DNA from: Flavobacterium cutihirudinis
Lineage (GTDB): Bacteria; Bacteroidota; Bacteroidia; Flavobacteriales; Flavobacteriaceae
Length of the DNA: 64,000 bases
Assembly: GCF_003385895.1 (NCBI RefSeq)
Contig: NZ_QRDQ01000009.1
Coordinates: 186,001-250,000, forward strand
Reading direction: 5' to 3'
Shown here in pieces: positions 7,708 to 17,324 of the stretch (within the stretch, counting starts at the first letter, position 1; each line of letters begins with the position of its first letter). A model generated the notes under the pieces. It was not told the DNA's origin, made no database searches, and saw nothing but the letters and a program-made list of their open reading frames with translations. The translations under genes and the position numbers were made by a program.

Positions 7708-8946
7708 ATGACAACATTAATAACAAACATACAAGAATTACTCCAAGTTCGTGAAACTTCAATTTCTAAAGTTTCAGGAACAGAAATGGCAGTGCTTCCT
7801 ACAATAAAAAATGCCTTTTTAATTCTAAAAGACAATTTGATTGAAGATTTTGGTTCAATGGAAAATCTTCCGCAAATCAAAGCAGACAAAACCATTGACG
7901 CAACTGGAAAGGTAATTCTTCCAACTTGGTGCGACAGCCACACGCACATTGTTTATGCAGGAAATCGCGAGCAGGAATTTGTTGATCGCATCAATGGATT
8001 ATCATATGAAGAAATAGCAAATCGTGGCGGCGGAATTCTAAATTCGGCTAAAAAGCTAAACGAAACTTCGGAAGAAGAAATTTACGAACAATCTAAAATT
8101 CGTTTAGAAGAAGTCATGCATTTAGGAACTGGGGCTGTTGAAATTAAGTCAGGTTATGGATTAACTGTTGAAGGCGAATTGAAAATGCTTCGCGTTATTA
8201 ATAAATTAGCTGAAAATTATCCAATTGCAATAAAAGCCACATTTCTTGGCGCACATGCTTTTCCTACACATTATAAAGAAAACAAAACAGGTTATATTGA
8301 CGAAATCATCACTAAGATGCTTCCAGAAATCGCCAAAAATAAATTAGCCGATTACGTAGATGTTTTCTGCGAAAGCGGTTATTTTTCTGTGGAAGAGACC
8401 GAAAAAATAATGGAAGCAGGCTTGGCATTCGGCTTAAAGCCAAAAATCCACGTGAATCAATTCAATTCTATTGGCGGAATTCAGGCTGGCGTTAAATTTA
8501 AGGCACTTTCTGTAGATCATTTAGAAATAATGAATCCAGATGATATTGAAGCATTAAAAGATACCGAAACAATGCCGGTAGCTTTACCTTCTTGTTCTTA
8601 TTTCTTAAGCATTCCTTATACTCCGGCGCGCGAAATGATCAAAGCCGGACTTCCGTTAGCTTTAGCAACAGATTTCAATCCGGGCTCTACTCCTTCAGGA
8701 AATATGAATTTTGTGGTTGCAACGGCTTGCATTAAAATGAAAATGACTCCCGAAGAAGCCATAAATGCCGCTACCATCAATGGAGCATATGCAATGGGAC
8801 TTTCAGAAACTCATGGAAGTATTACTAAAGGCAAAAAAGCAAACTTAATTTTAACAAAACCAATTTCATCTTATTACCAAATTCCATATGCTTTTGGCAG
8901 CAACTTAATCGAAAGTGTATTCTTGGAAGGAAAAATTTTAGAATAA
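7708..8946 (+). CDS. hutI: Imidazolonepropionase
   Basis: Histidine degradation enzyme that hydrolyses imidazolone-5-propionate to N-formimidoyl-L-glutamate. The protein of 412 residues is an amidohydrolase TIM barrel. The metal ligands H78 and H80 lie in CDSHTHIVYAG; then come the substrate-binding blocks NRGGGI, GTGAVEIKSGYGL, FLGAHAFP, the later His in HVNQFNSIGG, SVDHLE and the metal/catalytic Asp in LATDFNPGS. I chose ATG at 7708; an upstream TTG would start inside the hairpin repeat. hutG lies on the same strand after one intervening gene on the opposite strand, so the two steps are near each other but not in one operon. Confidence 0.95.
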   Translation: MTTLITNIQELLQVRETSISKVSGTEMAVLPTIKNAFLILKDNLIEDFGSMENLPQIKADKTIDATGKVILPTWCDSHTHIVYAGNREQEFVDRINGLSYEEIANRGGGILNSAKKLNETSEEEIYEQSKIRLEEVMHLGTGAVEIKSGYGLTVEGELKMLRVINKLAENYPIAIKATFLGAHAFPTHYKENKTGYIDEIITKMLPEIAKNKLADYVDVFCESGYFSVEETEKIMEAGLAFGLKPKIHVNQFNSIGGIQAGVKFKALSVDHLEIMNPDDIEALKDTETMPVALPSCSYFLSIPYTPAREMIKAGLPLALATDFNPGSTPSGNMNFVVATACIKMKMTPEEAINAATINGAYAMGLSETHGSITKGKKANLILTKPISSYYQIPYAFGSNLIESVFLEGKILE

Positions 8947-8963
8947 AAATTCTACCCATAAAA

Positions 8964-8995
8964 AAAGGTCTGTGAAAAACTCACAGACCTTTAAT
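8964..8995. terminator. Bidirectional terminator between hutI and the coiled-coil gene
   Basis: A perfect 12-bp stem (AAAGGTCTGTGA with TCACAGACCTTT) surrounds a 5-base loop. It has A-rich and T-rich flanks and lies between two convergent genes, so it can end both. Confidence 0.85.
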
Positions 8996-9027
8996 ATTTT
9001 AGTGGTATTATTATCCTCTTGGCACGA

Positions 9028-9906
9028 TTATCTTAAGTTGAAACTAGTTTTAGAAACTAATTCATCATTATCAAATACATTGATAAAATACGCTCCTTTT
9101 TCAAAATCTTTACCAAGTAAATCTTCAGAAACCTGAACAGTTTTATTTTCGTATTTCACTGTAGTTTTAAAACTATAAGTTAAAGTGTTATCACCAAAAC
9201 TCTCAGTTTTCTTTTCTCCTAAAACATTGTTTTTACTATCGATAACCTGTACATAATACGTTTTGTCACCAGATTTTGCGATTGAATTTTCAGCAATTGT
9301 AAAACTTACTTTCAATACATCAGCGCGACTTGCTTTATCAGTTTCAATTTGTTTACCAGAACCTTTTACTTTATAAGCAATAGTTTTAGTATTTAAAACA
9401 GATAATTTAGAACCTTTTTCTACCGTTTTAGCCAACTCTTCGTTTTGCCCAACTAATACTTCATTATATTTTTTAGATTCTCCTAATACTACAATTGTAC
9501 TATCTCTTTGAGTTGTTAAAACACCGTTTTGTTTTTTCAACTCATCGTTTTCAGCAACTAAAGTTTTCATTTTGCTTTGCATTGCCAAAACCTGAGATTT
9601 GTATTTAGATACATCTCCTTTAGATTTATTCAAATCATCCATTAACGCAACTACTTTATCTCTTTCTTGAATTAATTCATCAGACATAGAAGTGTTTTCC
9701 GCAATAGCAGCATCATAAGTTGCTTTTAATTCTTGTAAATCTTTCATAACAGATTCTTTTTCTGTCATGGTTGTAGTTAGCTCCGTTTTAACTACTTCTG
9801 TATCAGAAGATAATTTAAAAATATACACTAAACTACCAATCAGTAGGACTGCTAAAACGGCAATTATCGCCTTTAGACTTGAGTTGTTGTTCTTTGGGTT
9901 TTCCAT
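9028..9906 (-). CDS. Membrane-anchored coiled-coil protein of unknown function
   Basis: A 292-residue protein. One transmembrane helix lies at about 13-31 after a short polar N-terminus. A long heptad-rich coiled coil spans about 35-175, and a beta-rich C-terminal domain of about 110 residues begins near SKLSVLNTKTIAYKVKGSGK. The topology suggests the coiled coil and C-terminal domain face the periplasm. I recognise the general type as a conserved hypothetical protein of Flavobacteriaceae, not a defined family. It is monocistronic, lying between hutI and hutG on the opposite strand. A structural envelope role is possible but unproven. Confidence 0.85.
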   Translation of the reverse strand: MENPKNNNSSLKAIIAVLAVLLIGSLVYIFKLSSDTEVVKTELTTTMTEKESVMKDLQELKATYDAAIAENTSMSDELIQERDKVVALMDDLNKSKGDVSKYKSQVLAMQSKMKTLVAENDELKKQNGVLTTQRDSTIVVLGESKKYNEVLVGQNEELAKTVEKGSKLSVLNTKTIAYKVKGSGKQIETDKASRADVLKVSFTIAENSIAKSGDKTYYVQVIDSKNNVLGEKKTESFGDNTLTYSFKTTVKYENKTVQVSEDLLGKDFEKGAYFINVFDNDELVSKTSFNLR

Positions 9907-10003
9907 ATTGAATAATTTTCTTTAATAACAAATTTAAGAATTAATATATCGTAATAACGTAAGTTAATACAATTATATTATTTTTGGACAATAATTTTTT
10001 TCT

Positions 10004-11041
10004 ATGGATAAATTAATTCCTTTTACTGTAAATGATTTAGCAAAAATCACAAATCATAGAAGCGGCGAAATAAAGTTTGGCGAAAAAATGATTGTCATTC
10101 CTAAAGGGGCAGACAAAATCAAATTCCTAACTGAAAGCGAGGCGAAATATGTACTTTTAGGAATTCCGGAAGATATTGGTGTTCGGGCAAATTATGGAAG
10201 GCCCGGTGCTGCATCGGCATGGCAAAGTGCTATAAAAAGTATTGCTAATATTCAACACAATCGTTTTTCTAAAGGTAGCCAGATTATAGTTTTAGGACAT
10301 ATTAATGTTTCTGAAGAAATGCGCGATGTCGAAAATCTGGATTTCAATGATATTGACGATCGATCAAAACTAAGTCAATTAGTAGAAAAAATTGATAAAG
10401 AAGTTTCTCATATTATATTTAACATTATAAAAGCCGGAAAAACACCAATTATCATTGGCGGAGGCCATAATAATGCTTACGGAAATATCAAAGGTTCGGC
10501 TCTTGCCAAAGGAAAACCAATAAATGCTATTAATTTTGATGCCCATTCTGATTTTAGGATTTTAGAAGGCCGTCATAGCGGAAATGGTTTTTCATACGCT
10601 TATGAAGAAGGTTTTTTGAAAAAATACTTCATCTTTGGTTTGCACGAAAACTACACTTCAAAAAGCGTTTTAGATATCATCAAAAAACTAGAAGATCGTG
10701 TACGATATAACACATACGACAGTGTCAATATTCGTAAAGAAAAAGATTTTGGAAGAGAAATGGCATTGGCTCTTGAATTCATCCGAAACGATTCTTTTGG
10801 AATAGAAATCGATCTTGATGCTATCCCTAACATTGCGAGCAGCGCTATGACAATTAGCGGTTTTTCGGTAGAAGAATTACGTCAGTTTATTTCTTTTTTC
10901 GGACAGCATAAAAACGCTACTTATTTGCATATTTGCGAAGGTGCACCAGATTTATCAGATTCGCCAAACAATAATTTAATTGGAAAATTAATAGGATACC
11001 TGGTAACAGATTTTATAAAAGCAAACAACGAAAAAGTTTAG
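10004..11041 (+). CDS. hutG: Formimidoylglutamase, arginase/ureohydrolase family
   Basis: Ureohydrolase of 345 residues with all manganese-binding motifs: GGGHNN with H155, FDAHSD with D179, H181 and D183, and EIDLD with D270 and D272. The last motif lacks the usual DxDxxDP proline form, as is common in HutG-like members. The probable reaction is N-formimidoyl-L-glutamate to L-glutamate plus formamide, directly after the HutI step. Agmatinase or arginase activity is possible from sequence alone; the nearby hutI makes HutG most likely. Its upstream region (97 bp) is shared with the divergent coiled-coil gene. Confidence 0.87.
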   Translation: MDKLIPFTVNDLAKITNHRSGEIKFGEKMIVIPKGADKIKFLTESEAKYVLLGIPEDIGVRANYGRPGAASAWQSAIKSIANIQHNRFSKGSQIIVLGHINVSEEMRDVENLDFNDIDDRSKLSQLVEKIDKEVSHIIFNIIKAGKTPIIIGGGHNNAYGNIKGSALAKGKPINAINFDAHSDFRILEGRHSGNGFSYAYEEGFLKKYFIFGLHENYTSKSVLDIIKKLEDRVRYNTYDSVNIRKEKDFGREMALALEFIRNDSFGIEIDLDAIPNIASSAMTISGFSVEELRQFISFFGQHKNATYLHICEGAPDLSDSPNNNLIGKLIGYLVTDFIKANNEKV

Positions 11042-11126
11042 AACATTAGAAATCAAATAAACAACTGAAAATCAACTACTTTTTCAAATAAACCTAATTT
11101 CAACTTAAGGATTGACCGAATAAACC

Positions 11127-11134
11127 TATCTTTG
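11127..11134 (+). promoter_or_regulatory. Candidate -7 element of the DEAD-box helicase gene (TATCTTTG)
   Basis: A full TAnnTTTG match located 46 bp before the helicase ATG and followed by GCA, a common arrangement in flavobacterial promoters. The -33 part is weak. Confidence 0.5.
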
Positions 11135-11179
11135 CACAGAATTTTTAGTATTTAAAACTAAAATCTTAACAACCTAGAT

Positions 11180-12427
11180 ATGTTATTCGAAGATTTATCA
11201 CTTTCAAAAAGTATACAAAAAGCCGTATTTGAAGAAGGCTACCTAAACCCTACTCCAATTCAGGAACAATCTATTCCGATTATTTTATCGGGACGAGATT
11301 TAATTGGCTGCGCACAGACGGGAACAGGAAAAACGGCGGCATTTGCCATTCCAATCATACATCAATTACACAGAATTGTAGGTTCATCAAAAAAAGCCAA
11401 ACAAATTCGAGCTCTTATCGTTACACCAACACGTGAACTTGCGGTGCAAATTGGCGAAAGTTTTGACACTTATGGCAAATACACCAATTTAGTACAGTTA
11501 ACCATTTTTGGAGGTGTTTCTCAAAATCCACAAGTTGAAGCTTTAAAAAACGGAGTAGATATTCTTGTAGCAACTCCTGGAAGATTACTGGATTTACACA
11601 AACAAGGATTTCTTGATTTTGATCATTTACACACTTTAGTTTTAGACGAAGCCGATCAAATGCTTGATATGGGCTTTATAAACGATGTAAAAAAGATTGT
11701 AAAGCTTACGCCAAAAAACCGTCAGACTTTACTGTTTTCAGCAACAATGCCAATTGCGATTCGCGAGTTAGCCGAAATGTTTCTGAAAGACCCTGAAAAA
11801 GTAGAAGTTTCACCGGTATCTTCAACAGCAGAAAATGTGGAACAACGCATTTACTTTGTTGACAAAACAGAAAAAAGAAACTTGCTTTATCATTTAATTA
11901 AAGAAGAAAATTTATCAAATGTACTGGTGTTTTCAAGAACAAAGCACGGCGCTGATAATGTTGTAAAAGCACTTCGCAAAAAAGATATTCCTGCCGAAGC
12001 TATTCACGGAGACAAATCCCAAAACGCAAGACAACGTGTTCTTGATGCTTTTAAAAATAAAGAAGTTGGCGTTCTTGTTGCGACAGATATTGCAGCAAGA
12101 GGAATTGACATTGAACAGCTTCCGTACGTAATCAATTTTGATTTGCCTAATATTCCTGAAACCTATGTACACCGTATCGGTCGTACAGGTCGTGCAGGAA
12201 ATGGCGGAATTGCAATTTCATTTTGTGGAAAAGACGAAGAACCTTACTGGAAAGACATTAAAAAACTGATAAAAGTTGATGTTAAAATAATTACTGAACA
12301 TCCATATCAATGGCATTCAGGAAGTCCGGAAGCCGGAGAAAAACCAAAAAATTCAAATCGAAGCGGTGGCGCACATAAATCGCGAAAATCTAATGCTTCT
12401 AAACAAAATAAAAAACGCTGGTATTAA
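11180..12427 (+). CDS. DEAD-box ATP-dependent RNA helicase, RhlE type
   Basis: RNA helicase of 415 residues for ribosome assembly or RNA turnover. Motifs appear in order: Q motif PTPIQEQ (Q28), Walker A AQTGTGKT (45-52), PTRELAVQ, GG, TPGRLLDL, DEAD (156-159), SAT (187-189), ARGIDI and HRIGRTGRAG. A short basic tail rich in S, R, N and K follows, typical of RhlE-like RNA-binding extensions. The length fits the family. Its last codons form one arm of the terminator shared with the convergent kinase gene, and the two stop codons overlap by 4 bp. Confidence 0.93.
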   Translation: MLFEDLSLSKSIQKAVFEEGYLNPTPIQEQSIPIILSGRDLIGCAQTGTGKTAAFAIPIIHQLHRIVGSSKKAKQIRALIVTPTRELAVQIGESFDTYGKYTNLVQLTIFGGVSQNPQVEALKNGVDILVATPGRLLDLHKQGFLDFDHLHTLVLDEADQMLDMGFINDVKKIVKLTPKNRQTLLFSATMPIAIRELAEMFLKDPEKVEVSPVSSTAENVEQRIYFVDKTEKRNLLYHLIKEENLSNVLVFSRTKHGADNVVKALRKKDIPAEAIHGDKSQNARQRVLDAFKNKEVGVLVATDIAARGIDIEQLPYVINFDLPNIPETYVHRIGRTGRAGNGGIAISFCGKDEEPYWKDIKKLIKVDVKIITEHPYQWHSGSPEAGEKPKNSNRSGGAHKSRKSNASKQNKKRWY

Positions 12428-12439
12428 CCAGCGTTTTTT
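12410..12439. terminator. Bidirectional terminator built from the overlapping 3' ends of two genes
   Basis: A perfect 13-bp stem (AAAAAACGCTGGT with ACCAGCGTTTTTT, loop ATTA) contains both stop codons. It encodes the last residues of the helicase on one strand and of the hybrid kinase on the other. A- and T-runs on both sides fit termination in both directions. Confidence 0.85.
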
Positions 12440-14610
12440 GCTTCTTCTATTAAATAGCTTATAATTTTAAACAGCTTTACAGGTTCAAAAGGTTTTACGA
12501 TAATATCGTTAATTCCGGACGAAATAGCTTCGTCTGTTATTTCATCTTTATCAAAAGCGGTAAGTGCAACAATTGGTGTTTTAATGCCTTGTAAACGAAT
12601 CCTTTTTGTGGTTTCAAAACCATTCATAAGCGGCATGTTGATATCCATCAGAATAAGATCGAAAGTTTCTTTTTCTAAAATTTCTAACGCACCAAAACCA
12701 TCATCAACCACTTTACAGATGTAATTGTTTTTCTCAATAATTTTCTTGGTTACCAACTGATTAATCAAATTATCTTCGACAATCAGGATTTTATGCACTT
12801 CGTTTGAAGTCAGATCCACTTCAATTTCTTCAATAATTTTTTTCGTTTTTTGTGGATCATGCTCAAACGGAATAACAAAAGAAAATGAAGTTCCTTTCCC
12901 CAAATCACTTTCCAATGTAATTTTACTTCCAAAAAGACCAAGCAATCTTTTCACAATGCTTAATCCCAATCCGGTTCCCTGATAATCTTCATCTTTTCTG
13001 CCAACCTGAACAAATTTTTCGAAAATTTTACCTTGATCAACAATAGCAATTCCAACACCATTATCTTTTATCAAAAAACTCAGGAAATGGTTTTTCTCTT
13101 CGATACGACAAAGATCAACCTTAATTTCAACTTCACCATCTTTAGTGAATTTTAGCGCATTACTCACTAAATTCATTAAAATCTGAGCAAGTCTAAGTTT
13201 ATCACCAATTAAATATTCCGGTATTTCCGGATCGATTTCGACATTGATTTTATTATTATTTTTTTGAGATAAAAAGGAAAGCGAATTTTTTATCATCGTA
13301 ATTTCATCTGAAATATTAAATGTCAGGTTTTCTAAAACGACTTTATTCTCTTCGATTCTGTTAATCTGCAAAATATCGTTTACCAGCGAAAGCAAATATC
13401 TAGCTGAAAATTTCAACGAACTTAAATGTTGACTTCTGGATAATTCTTTGTGTTCTTCTAGCAACATATTTGTTATTCCTACAACACCATACAATGGCGT
13501 ACGTAATTCATGGCTTATAGTCGAAATAAATTGTGTTTTGAGTAAAGATGCCTCTTCTGCAATTTCTTTCGCTTTAAGAAGCTCTAAATTGTGTTTCTTT
13601 TTAAATCTGATGTTTTTTATCAAGGTTATAATCAGAAATATTAAAATGAGAGAAATAAGAATAAACAGAATCACGATGATGCGGGAATTTCTCAGACTTT
13701 GATACTGTGAAATTTTCTCATTTTCAATTTTATCAATTTGCCGTTTGTATTCATCTAATTCAAGATTAAAACCGGCGATTGATGCCTTTTTAAGTTTTTC
13801 GAGATTATAGAGTTCTTCTGTAATTTGATTGTAGCGCGTTAGATTTTCATAAGCCTCTTTATATCGTTTTACTTTCTTTAAGAACTTCGAATATTCCAAA
13901 TGGGCATAAGACAAATCAGACCTTTCCTCACTATTATTCCCTGCTTCTATCGCATTCAAAAAATAGGCATTAGCAGCATCATTTTCATTCTGAAAGCTTG
14001 CATACATACCATGAAGCATGTTTACAATAACAGCGGTTGATTCATCGCCATATTTTTCATTATTAGCATCGATAAATTTCAAATATGGATAACCTTCCTT
14101 AAAATTACCGATATCAAAATAAGCCCAGGCAATATTAACATTAGTAAAATATACCTGACTCAAATCATTAATTTTTAAGCCGTATGCAATGGATTTTTTA
14201 TAATAACGAATTCCAATGTCAAATTGTTTTTTTTCAAAACAATACATGTTCCCTAAGTTATTATAAAGATTGTATTTTATAGAATCGTTATCCGTCCTAT
14301 TGGCGTAGCTTAAACTTTTTTTATAGAAAAATATCGCTTTATCGACCTCAGACAATTCATTATAATTGGCTGCAATAATATTATAGGAACGAGAAATTAA
14401 AGTATTGTTTTTTGAGGCTGTAGCCGAATTTAAAGCTATTCGGGAAGTGATTAATGATTTTTCGAAGTTAGAGCTTCGGTACTCTTGCAAAGCCTTCTTT
14501 ACGAGTTTATCGATTTTGCCGTCTGAAATCTTTTCAGATTGTGCTATTGCCGAACTGACAAAGCAATTCAGAGCAAATAAGAGAAGTAAAAAAATCCGTC
14601 TACGGGGCAT
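12424..14610 (-). CDS. Hybrid sensor histidine kinase with TPR sensor region and receiver domain
   Basis: A 728-residue protein. The signal peptide spans 1-24, and TPR-like helical repeats (about 30-270) are predicted to be periplasmic. A transmembrane helix lies at 310-332. HisKA carries His367 in STISHELRTPLYG. The ATPase domain has N484 and the G-boxes DNGVGI and GTGLGL. The C-terminal receiver has D656 in LMDINMP. No output domain is attached, so phosphate must pass to another protein or act by protein contact. It is a single gene with no partner next to it. TPR hybrid kinases are frequent in Flavobacteriaceae; the signal is unknown. Confidence 0.92.
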   Translation of the reverse strand: MPRRRIFLLLLFALNCFVSSAIAQSEKISDGKIDKLVKKALQEYRSSNFEKSLITSRIALNSATASKNNTLISRSYNIIAANYNELSEVDKAIFFYKKSLSYANRTDNDSIKYNLYNNLGNMYCFEKKQFDIGIRYYKKSIAYGLKINDLSQVYFTNVNIAWAYFDIGNFKEGYPYLKFIDANNEKYGDESTAVIVNMLHGMYASFQNENDAANAYFLNAIEAGNNSEERSDLSYAHLEYSKFLKKVKRYKEAYENLTRYNQITEELYNLEKLKKASIAGFNLELDEYKRQIDKIENEKISQYQSLRNSRIIVILFILISLILIFLIITLIKNIRFKKKHNLELLKAKEIAEEASLLKTQFISTISHELRTPLYGVVGITNMLLEEHKELSRSQHLSSLKFSARYLLSLVNDILQINRIEENKVVLENLTFNISDEITMIKNSLSFLSQKNNNKINVEIDPEIPEYLIGDKLRLAQILMNLVSNALKFTKDGEVEIKVDLCRIEEKNHFLSFLIKDNGVGIAIVDQGKIFEKFVQVGRKDEDYQGTGLGLSIVKRLLGLFGSKITLESDLGKGTSFSFVIPFEHDPQKTKKIIEEIEVDLTSNEVHKILIVEDNLINQLVTKKIIEKNNYICKVVDDGFGALEILEKETFDLILMDINMPLMNGFETTKRIRLQGIKTPIVALTAFDKDEITDEAISSGINDIIVKPFEPVKLFKIISYLIEEAKNAG

Positions 14611-14643
14611 AAATTGGATAATTTTCTCAAATATACACTTAAA

Positions 14644-14682
14644 AATAAAAAAAAGCTGTATTTCATCTAAAAATACAGCTTT
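14644..14682 (-). terminator. Terminator of the dicarboxylate symporter gene
   Basis: On the minus strand AAAGCTGTATTT (14671-14682) pairs with AAATACAGCTTT (14652-14663) and is followed by a long U-run. It lies 64 bp after the symporter stop. Confidence 0.8.
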
Positions 14683-14746
14683 CTTTAGCTTTTGTTTATC
14701 TTTTTAATCAAATAAAAATCAGATAAATGAGATATAATATTACTTA

Positions 14747-16027
14747 TTATTCCTGCAATTCCCCTTGCATCTCTTTGTTGTTCTCCCATTGTCCAACAAC
14801 AGAAGTCGCAAGAGCATTTCCTAAAACATTTGTCGCACTTCTAAACATATCACAAAAATGGTCAATTGGCAAAATCAAGGCAATACCTTCCACCGGAATA
14901 TCAAACATCCCGCAAGTCGCTGCTACAACAACCAAACTTGCTCTTGGAACACCGGCAATTCCTTTACTGGTAAGCATTAAAACCAAAAGCATTACCATTT
15001 GAGTCCCTATATCCAAATGAACACCATAAAACTGTGCAATAAAAATACTGGCAAAAGTCATATACATCATACTTCCGTCAAGATTAAAAGAATAACCCAA
15101 CGGCAACATAAACGAAACAATTTTATCCTTTACTCCGAAGCTTTCTAATTCTTCCGTTAATTTAGGAAACACAGCTTCACTACTTGTCGTACCAAAGGCA
15201 ATCGCAAGCGGGCCAATAATACGTTTTAATAAATCGGTCATTCTTCCTTTTAGAAAAATATAACCCACTAAAATTAAAACCACCCAAAGTGTACTTATTC
15301 CAACTAAAAATGATCCGAAGAATTTAAAATACGTTATCACAAGTTCTTCAGCATCACGAACTGCAAATACTCCAGCAATGGCACCAAAAACCCCAATTGG
15401 AGCAAAGTTCATTACATAGTTTACCATTTTTAGAACGATATGCGAAGCTTTGTCTAAAGCATTAATTACAGGTTTTACAGTACTTCCTAAAGAAGCAGCT
15501 GCCAATCCAAAAAAGATAGAGAAAATTACAATCTGTAAAATTTCATTGGTTGCCATTGCCTCAAAAATACTTTTAGGAACAATATGCTCCACAAAATTCT
15601 CTACAGAAAGCGTTTTAGTTTTTGCCGTAACTTCTGAAGCTGCAGCCATATCCACGTGGTCCAATCGTAAACCAACACCCGGCTGAAGGATATTTACATA
15701 AAACAACCCAATCAATAAGGATATAAATGATGCCGTAAAAAACCATCCAAGCGCCTTTCCGCCAATTCTTCCTACCGTTTTTATATCACCAAGTTTGGCA
15801 ATTCCAACAACTAATGTTGTAAATACTAAAGGCGAAATAATCATCTGAACTAATCGGATAAAAACCGTCGCCAGCATTTTAATTTTATTACTAAATGACT
15901 GCGCAGCTTCTGGTGAAATATAATTATGTAATATAATCCCCAGCGTTGCTCCCAGTACCATTGCGATAATAATCTGGCCTGTTAATCCTGAAAGAAATGA
16001 TTTTTTTTTGGTTTCTGTTACTTGCAT
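14747..16027 (-). CDS. Dicarboxylate/amino acid:cation symporter (DAACS family)
   Basis: Sodium- or proton-coupled transporter of the GltP/DctA family, 426 residues with the usual eight helices and two re-entrant hairpins. Diagnostic stretches are RLVQMIISPLVFTTLVVGIAK, the serine-rich AFGTTSSEAVFPKL (first hairpin), LGYSFNLDGSMMYM (the NxDG cation/substrate site) and the C-terminal ILPIDHFCDMFRSATNVLGN. The substrate is glutamate, aspartate or a C4-dicarboxylate; it cannot be told which. It follows aroC with a 52-bp gap and may share its transcript. Confidence 0.93.
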   Translation of the reverse strand: MQVTETKKKSFLSGLTGQIIIAMVLGATLGIILHNYISPEAAQSFSNKIKMLATVFIRLVQMIISPLVFTTLVVGIAKLGDIKTVGRIGGKALGWFFTASFISLLIGLFYVNILQPGVGLRLDHVDMAAASEVTAKTKTLSVENFVEHIVPKSIFEAMATNEILQIVIFSIFFGLAAASLGSTVKPVINALDKASHIVLKMVNYVMNFAPIGVFGAIAGVFAVRDAEELVITYFKFFGSFLVGISTLWVVLILVGYIFLKGRMTDLLKRIIGPLAIAFGTTSSEAVFPKLTEELESFGVKDKIVSFMLPLGYSFNLDGSMMYMTFASIFIAQFYGVHLDIGTQMVMLLVLMLTSKGIAGVPRASLVVVAATCGMFDIPVEGIALILPIDHFCDMFRSATNVLGNALATSVVGQWENNKEMQGELQE

Positions 16028-16079
16028 TAATTTTATATTTTAAATTAAAATATTAAGACCCTCACTGTCTTAACTTTTA

Positions 16080-17138
16080 TTAATATGTTTTGTTGATTAA
16101 ATAAAAATCAGCCAAAACAATCGCTGCCATTGCTTCAACAATTGGCACTGCGCGAGGTACAACACACGGGTCATGACGGCCTTTACCAGTCATTGGTGTA
16201 ATATTTCCTTTATTATCTAATGAATCCTGAGTCTGCATAATCGTTGCTACAGGTTTGAATGCTACTCTGAAGTAAATATCCATTCCGTTACTAATTCCGC
16301 CCTGAATTCCTCCTGAAAGATTCGTTTTAGTTGTTCCGTCCGGATTGTACAAATCATTATGTTCGCTTCCTTTCATTTCAGAACCCGAAAAACCACTACC
16401 ATATTCAAAACCTTTTACAGCATTGATTGAAAGCATTGCTTTTCCTAATTCTGCATGTAATTTATCAAAAACCGGCTCTCCAAGTCCAACCGGTACATTT
16501 TGAATTACACACGAAACGACACCTCCAACAGTATCACCTTGTTTACGAATGTCACGAATATATTCCTCCATAATCGCAGCCGATTTTTCATCAGGACAAC
16601 GAACTGGGTTGCTTTCAATTTTTGAAAAATCTAAATCCTGATAAGGAGTATCCAAATGAATTGGGCCAACAGAAGAAACGTAAGCATTGATTTTAATTTC
16701 AGGCAACATTTGTTTTGCAATTGCACCTGCCACTACGCGGCTTGCAGTTTCACGTGCCGAACTTCTTCCGCCTCCGCGATAATCACGAAAGCCATACTTC
16801 TGATCATAAACATAATCAGCATGGCTTGGTCTGTAATTGTCTTTAATATGAGAGTAATCGTCAGATTTTTGATTGGTATTCGGGATAATAAAACCTATTG
16901 GAGTTCCGGTTGTTTTCCCTTCAAAAATTCCAGATAAAAACTGAACTGCATCTGGTTCTTTTCTTTGCGTTACAATGGCCGACTGTCCAGGCTTTCTTCT
17001 AGACATTTCTACTTCGATTGCTTCAAAATCAAGCTCAATTCCTGATGGACATCCATCAATAATACCGCCTAAAGCTTCTCCGTGCGATTCACCAAATGTT
17101 GTAACTCTATATAATGTGCCGTAGCTATTTCCTGCCAT
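16080..17138 (-). CDS. aroC: Chorismate synthase
   Basis: Last enzyme of the shikimate pathway: 5-enolpyruvylshikimate-3-phosphate to chorismate, using reduced FMN. It has 352 residues, normal length. Conserved blocks are [41 protein letters not shown] and [20 protein letters not shown]; these carry the catalytic histidines and the FMN-binding arginines. The end [20 protein letters not shown] is intact. A TACATTTG element lies 15-22 bp upstream of the start. Confidence 0.97.
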   Translation of the reverse strand: MAGNSYGTLYRVTTFGESHGEALGGIIDGCPSGIELDFEAIEVEMSRRKPGQSAIVTQRKEPDAVQFLSGIFEGKTTGTPIGFIIPNTNQKSDDYSHIKDNYRPSHADYVYDQKYGFRDYRGGGRSSARETASRVVAGAIAKQMLPEIKINAYVSSVGPIHLDTPYQDLDFSKIESNPVRCPDEKSAAIMEEYIRDIRKQGDTVGGVVSCVIQNVPVGLGEPVFDKLHAELGKAMLSINAVKGFEYGSGFSGSEMKGSEHNDLYNPDGTTKTNLSGGIQGGISNGMDIYFRVAFKPVATIMQTQDSLDNKGNITPMTGKGRHDPCVVPRAVPIVEAMAAIVLADFYLINKTY

Positions 17139-17152
17139 GTTATTAGTTTTAG

Positions 17153-17160
17153 CAAATGTA
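17153..17160 (-). promoter_or_regulatory. Candidate -7 element of aroC (TACATTTG)
   Basis: On the minus strand this is a full TAnnTTTG match. It is very close (15 bp) to the aroC ATG, so the leader would be almost absent. A good -33 element is not visible, so the assignment is tentative. Confidence 0.35.
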
Positions 17161-17324
17161 AGTTTTATGAATTAAATTAAAAAATATAAAATTGTGATTA
17201 TTAACTGAAGGTTAATCCGTATAAAAATCATAATTTATTAAAATTGAAGCAGAATTGATAACCTTTTGATAAAACAGATCTTAGCAGACTTTCTTTTATT
17301 TGTTAAACTCCAAAAATTGAAAAA

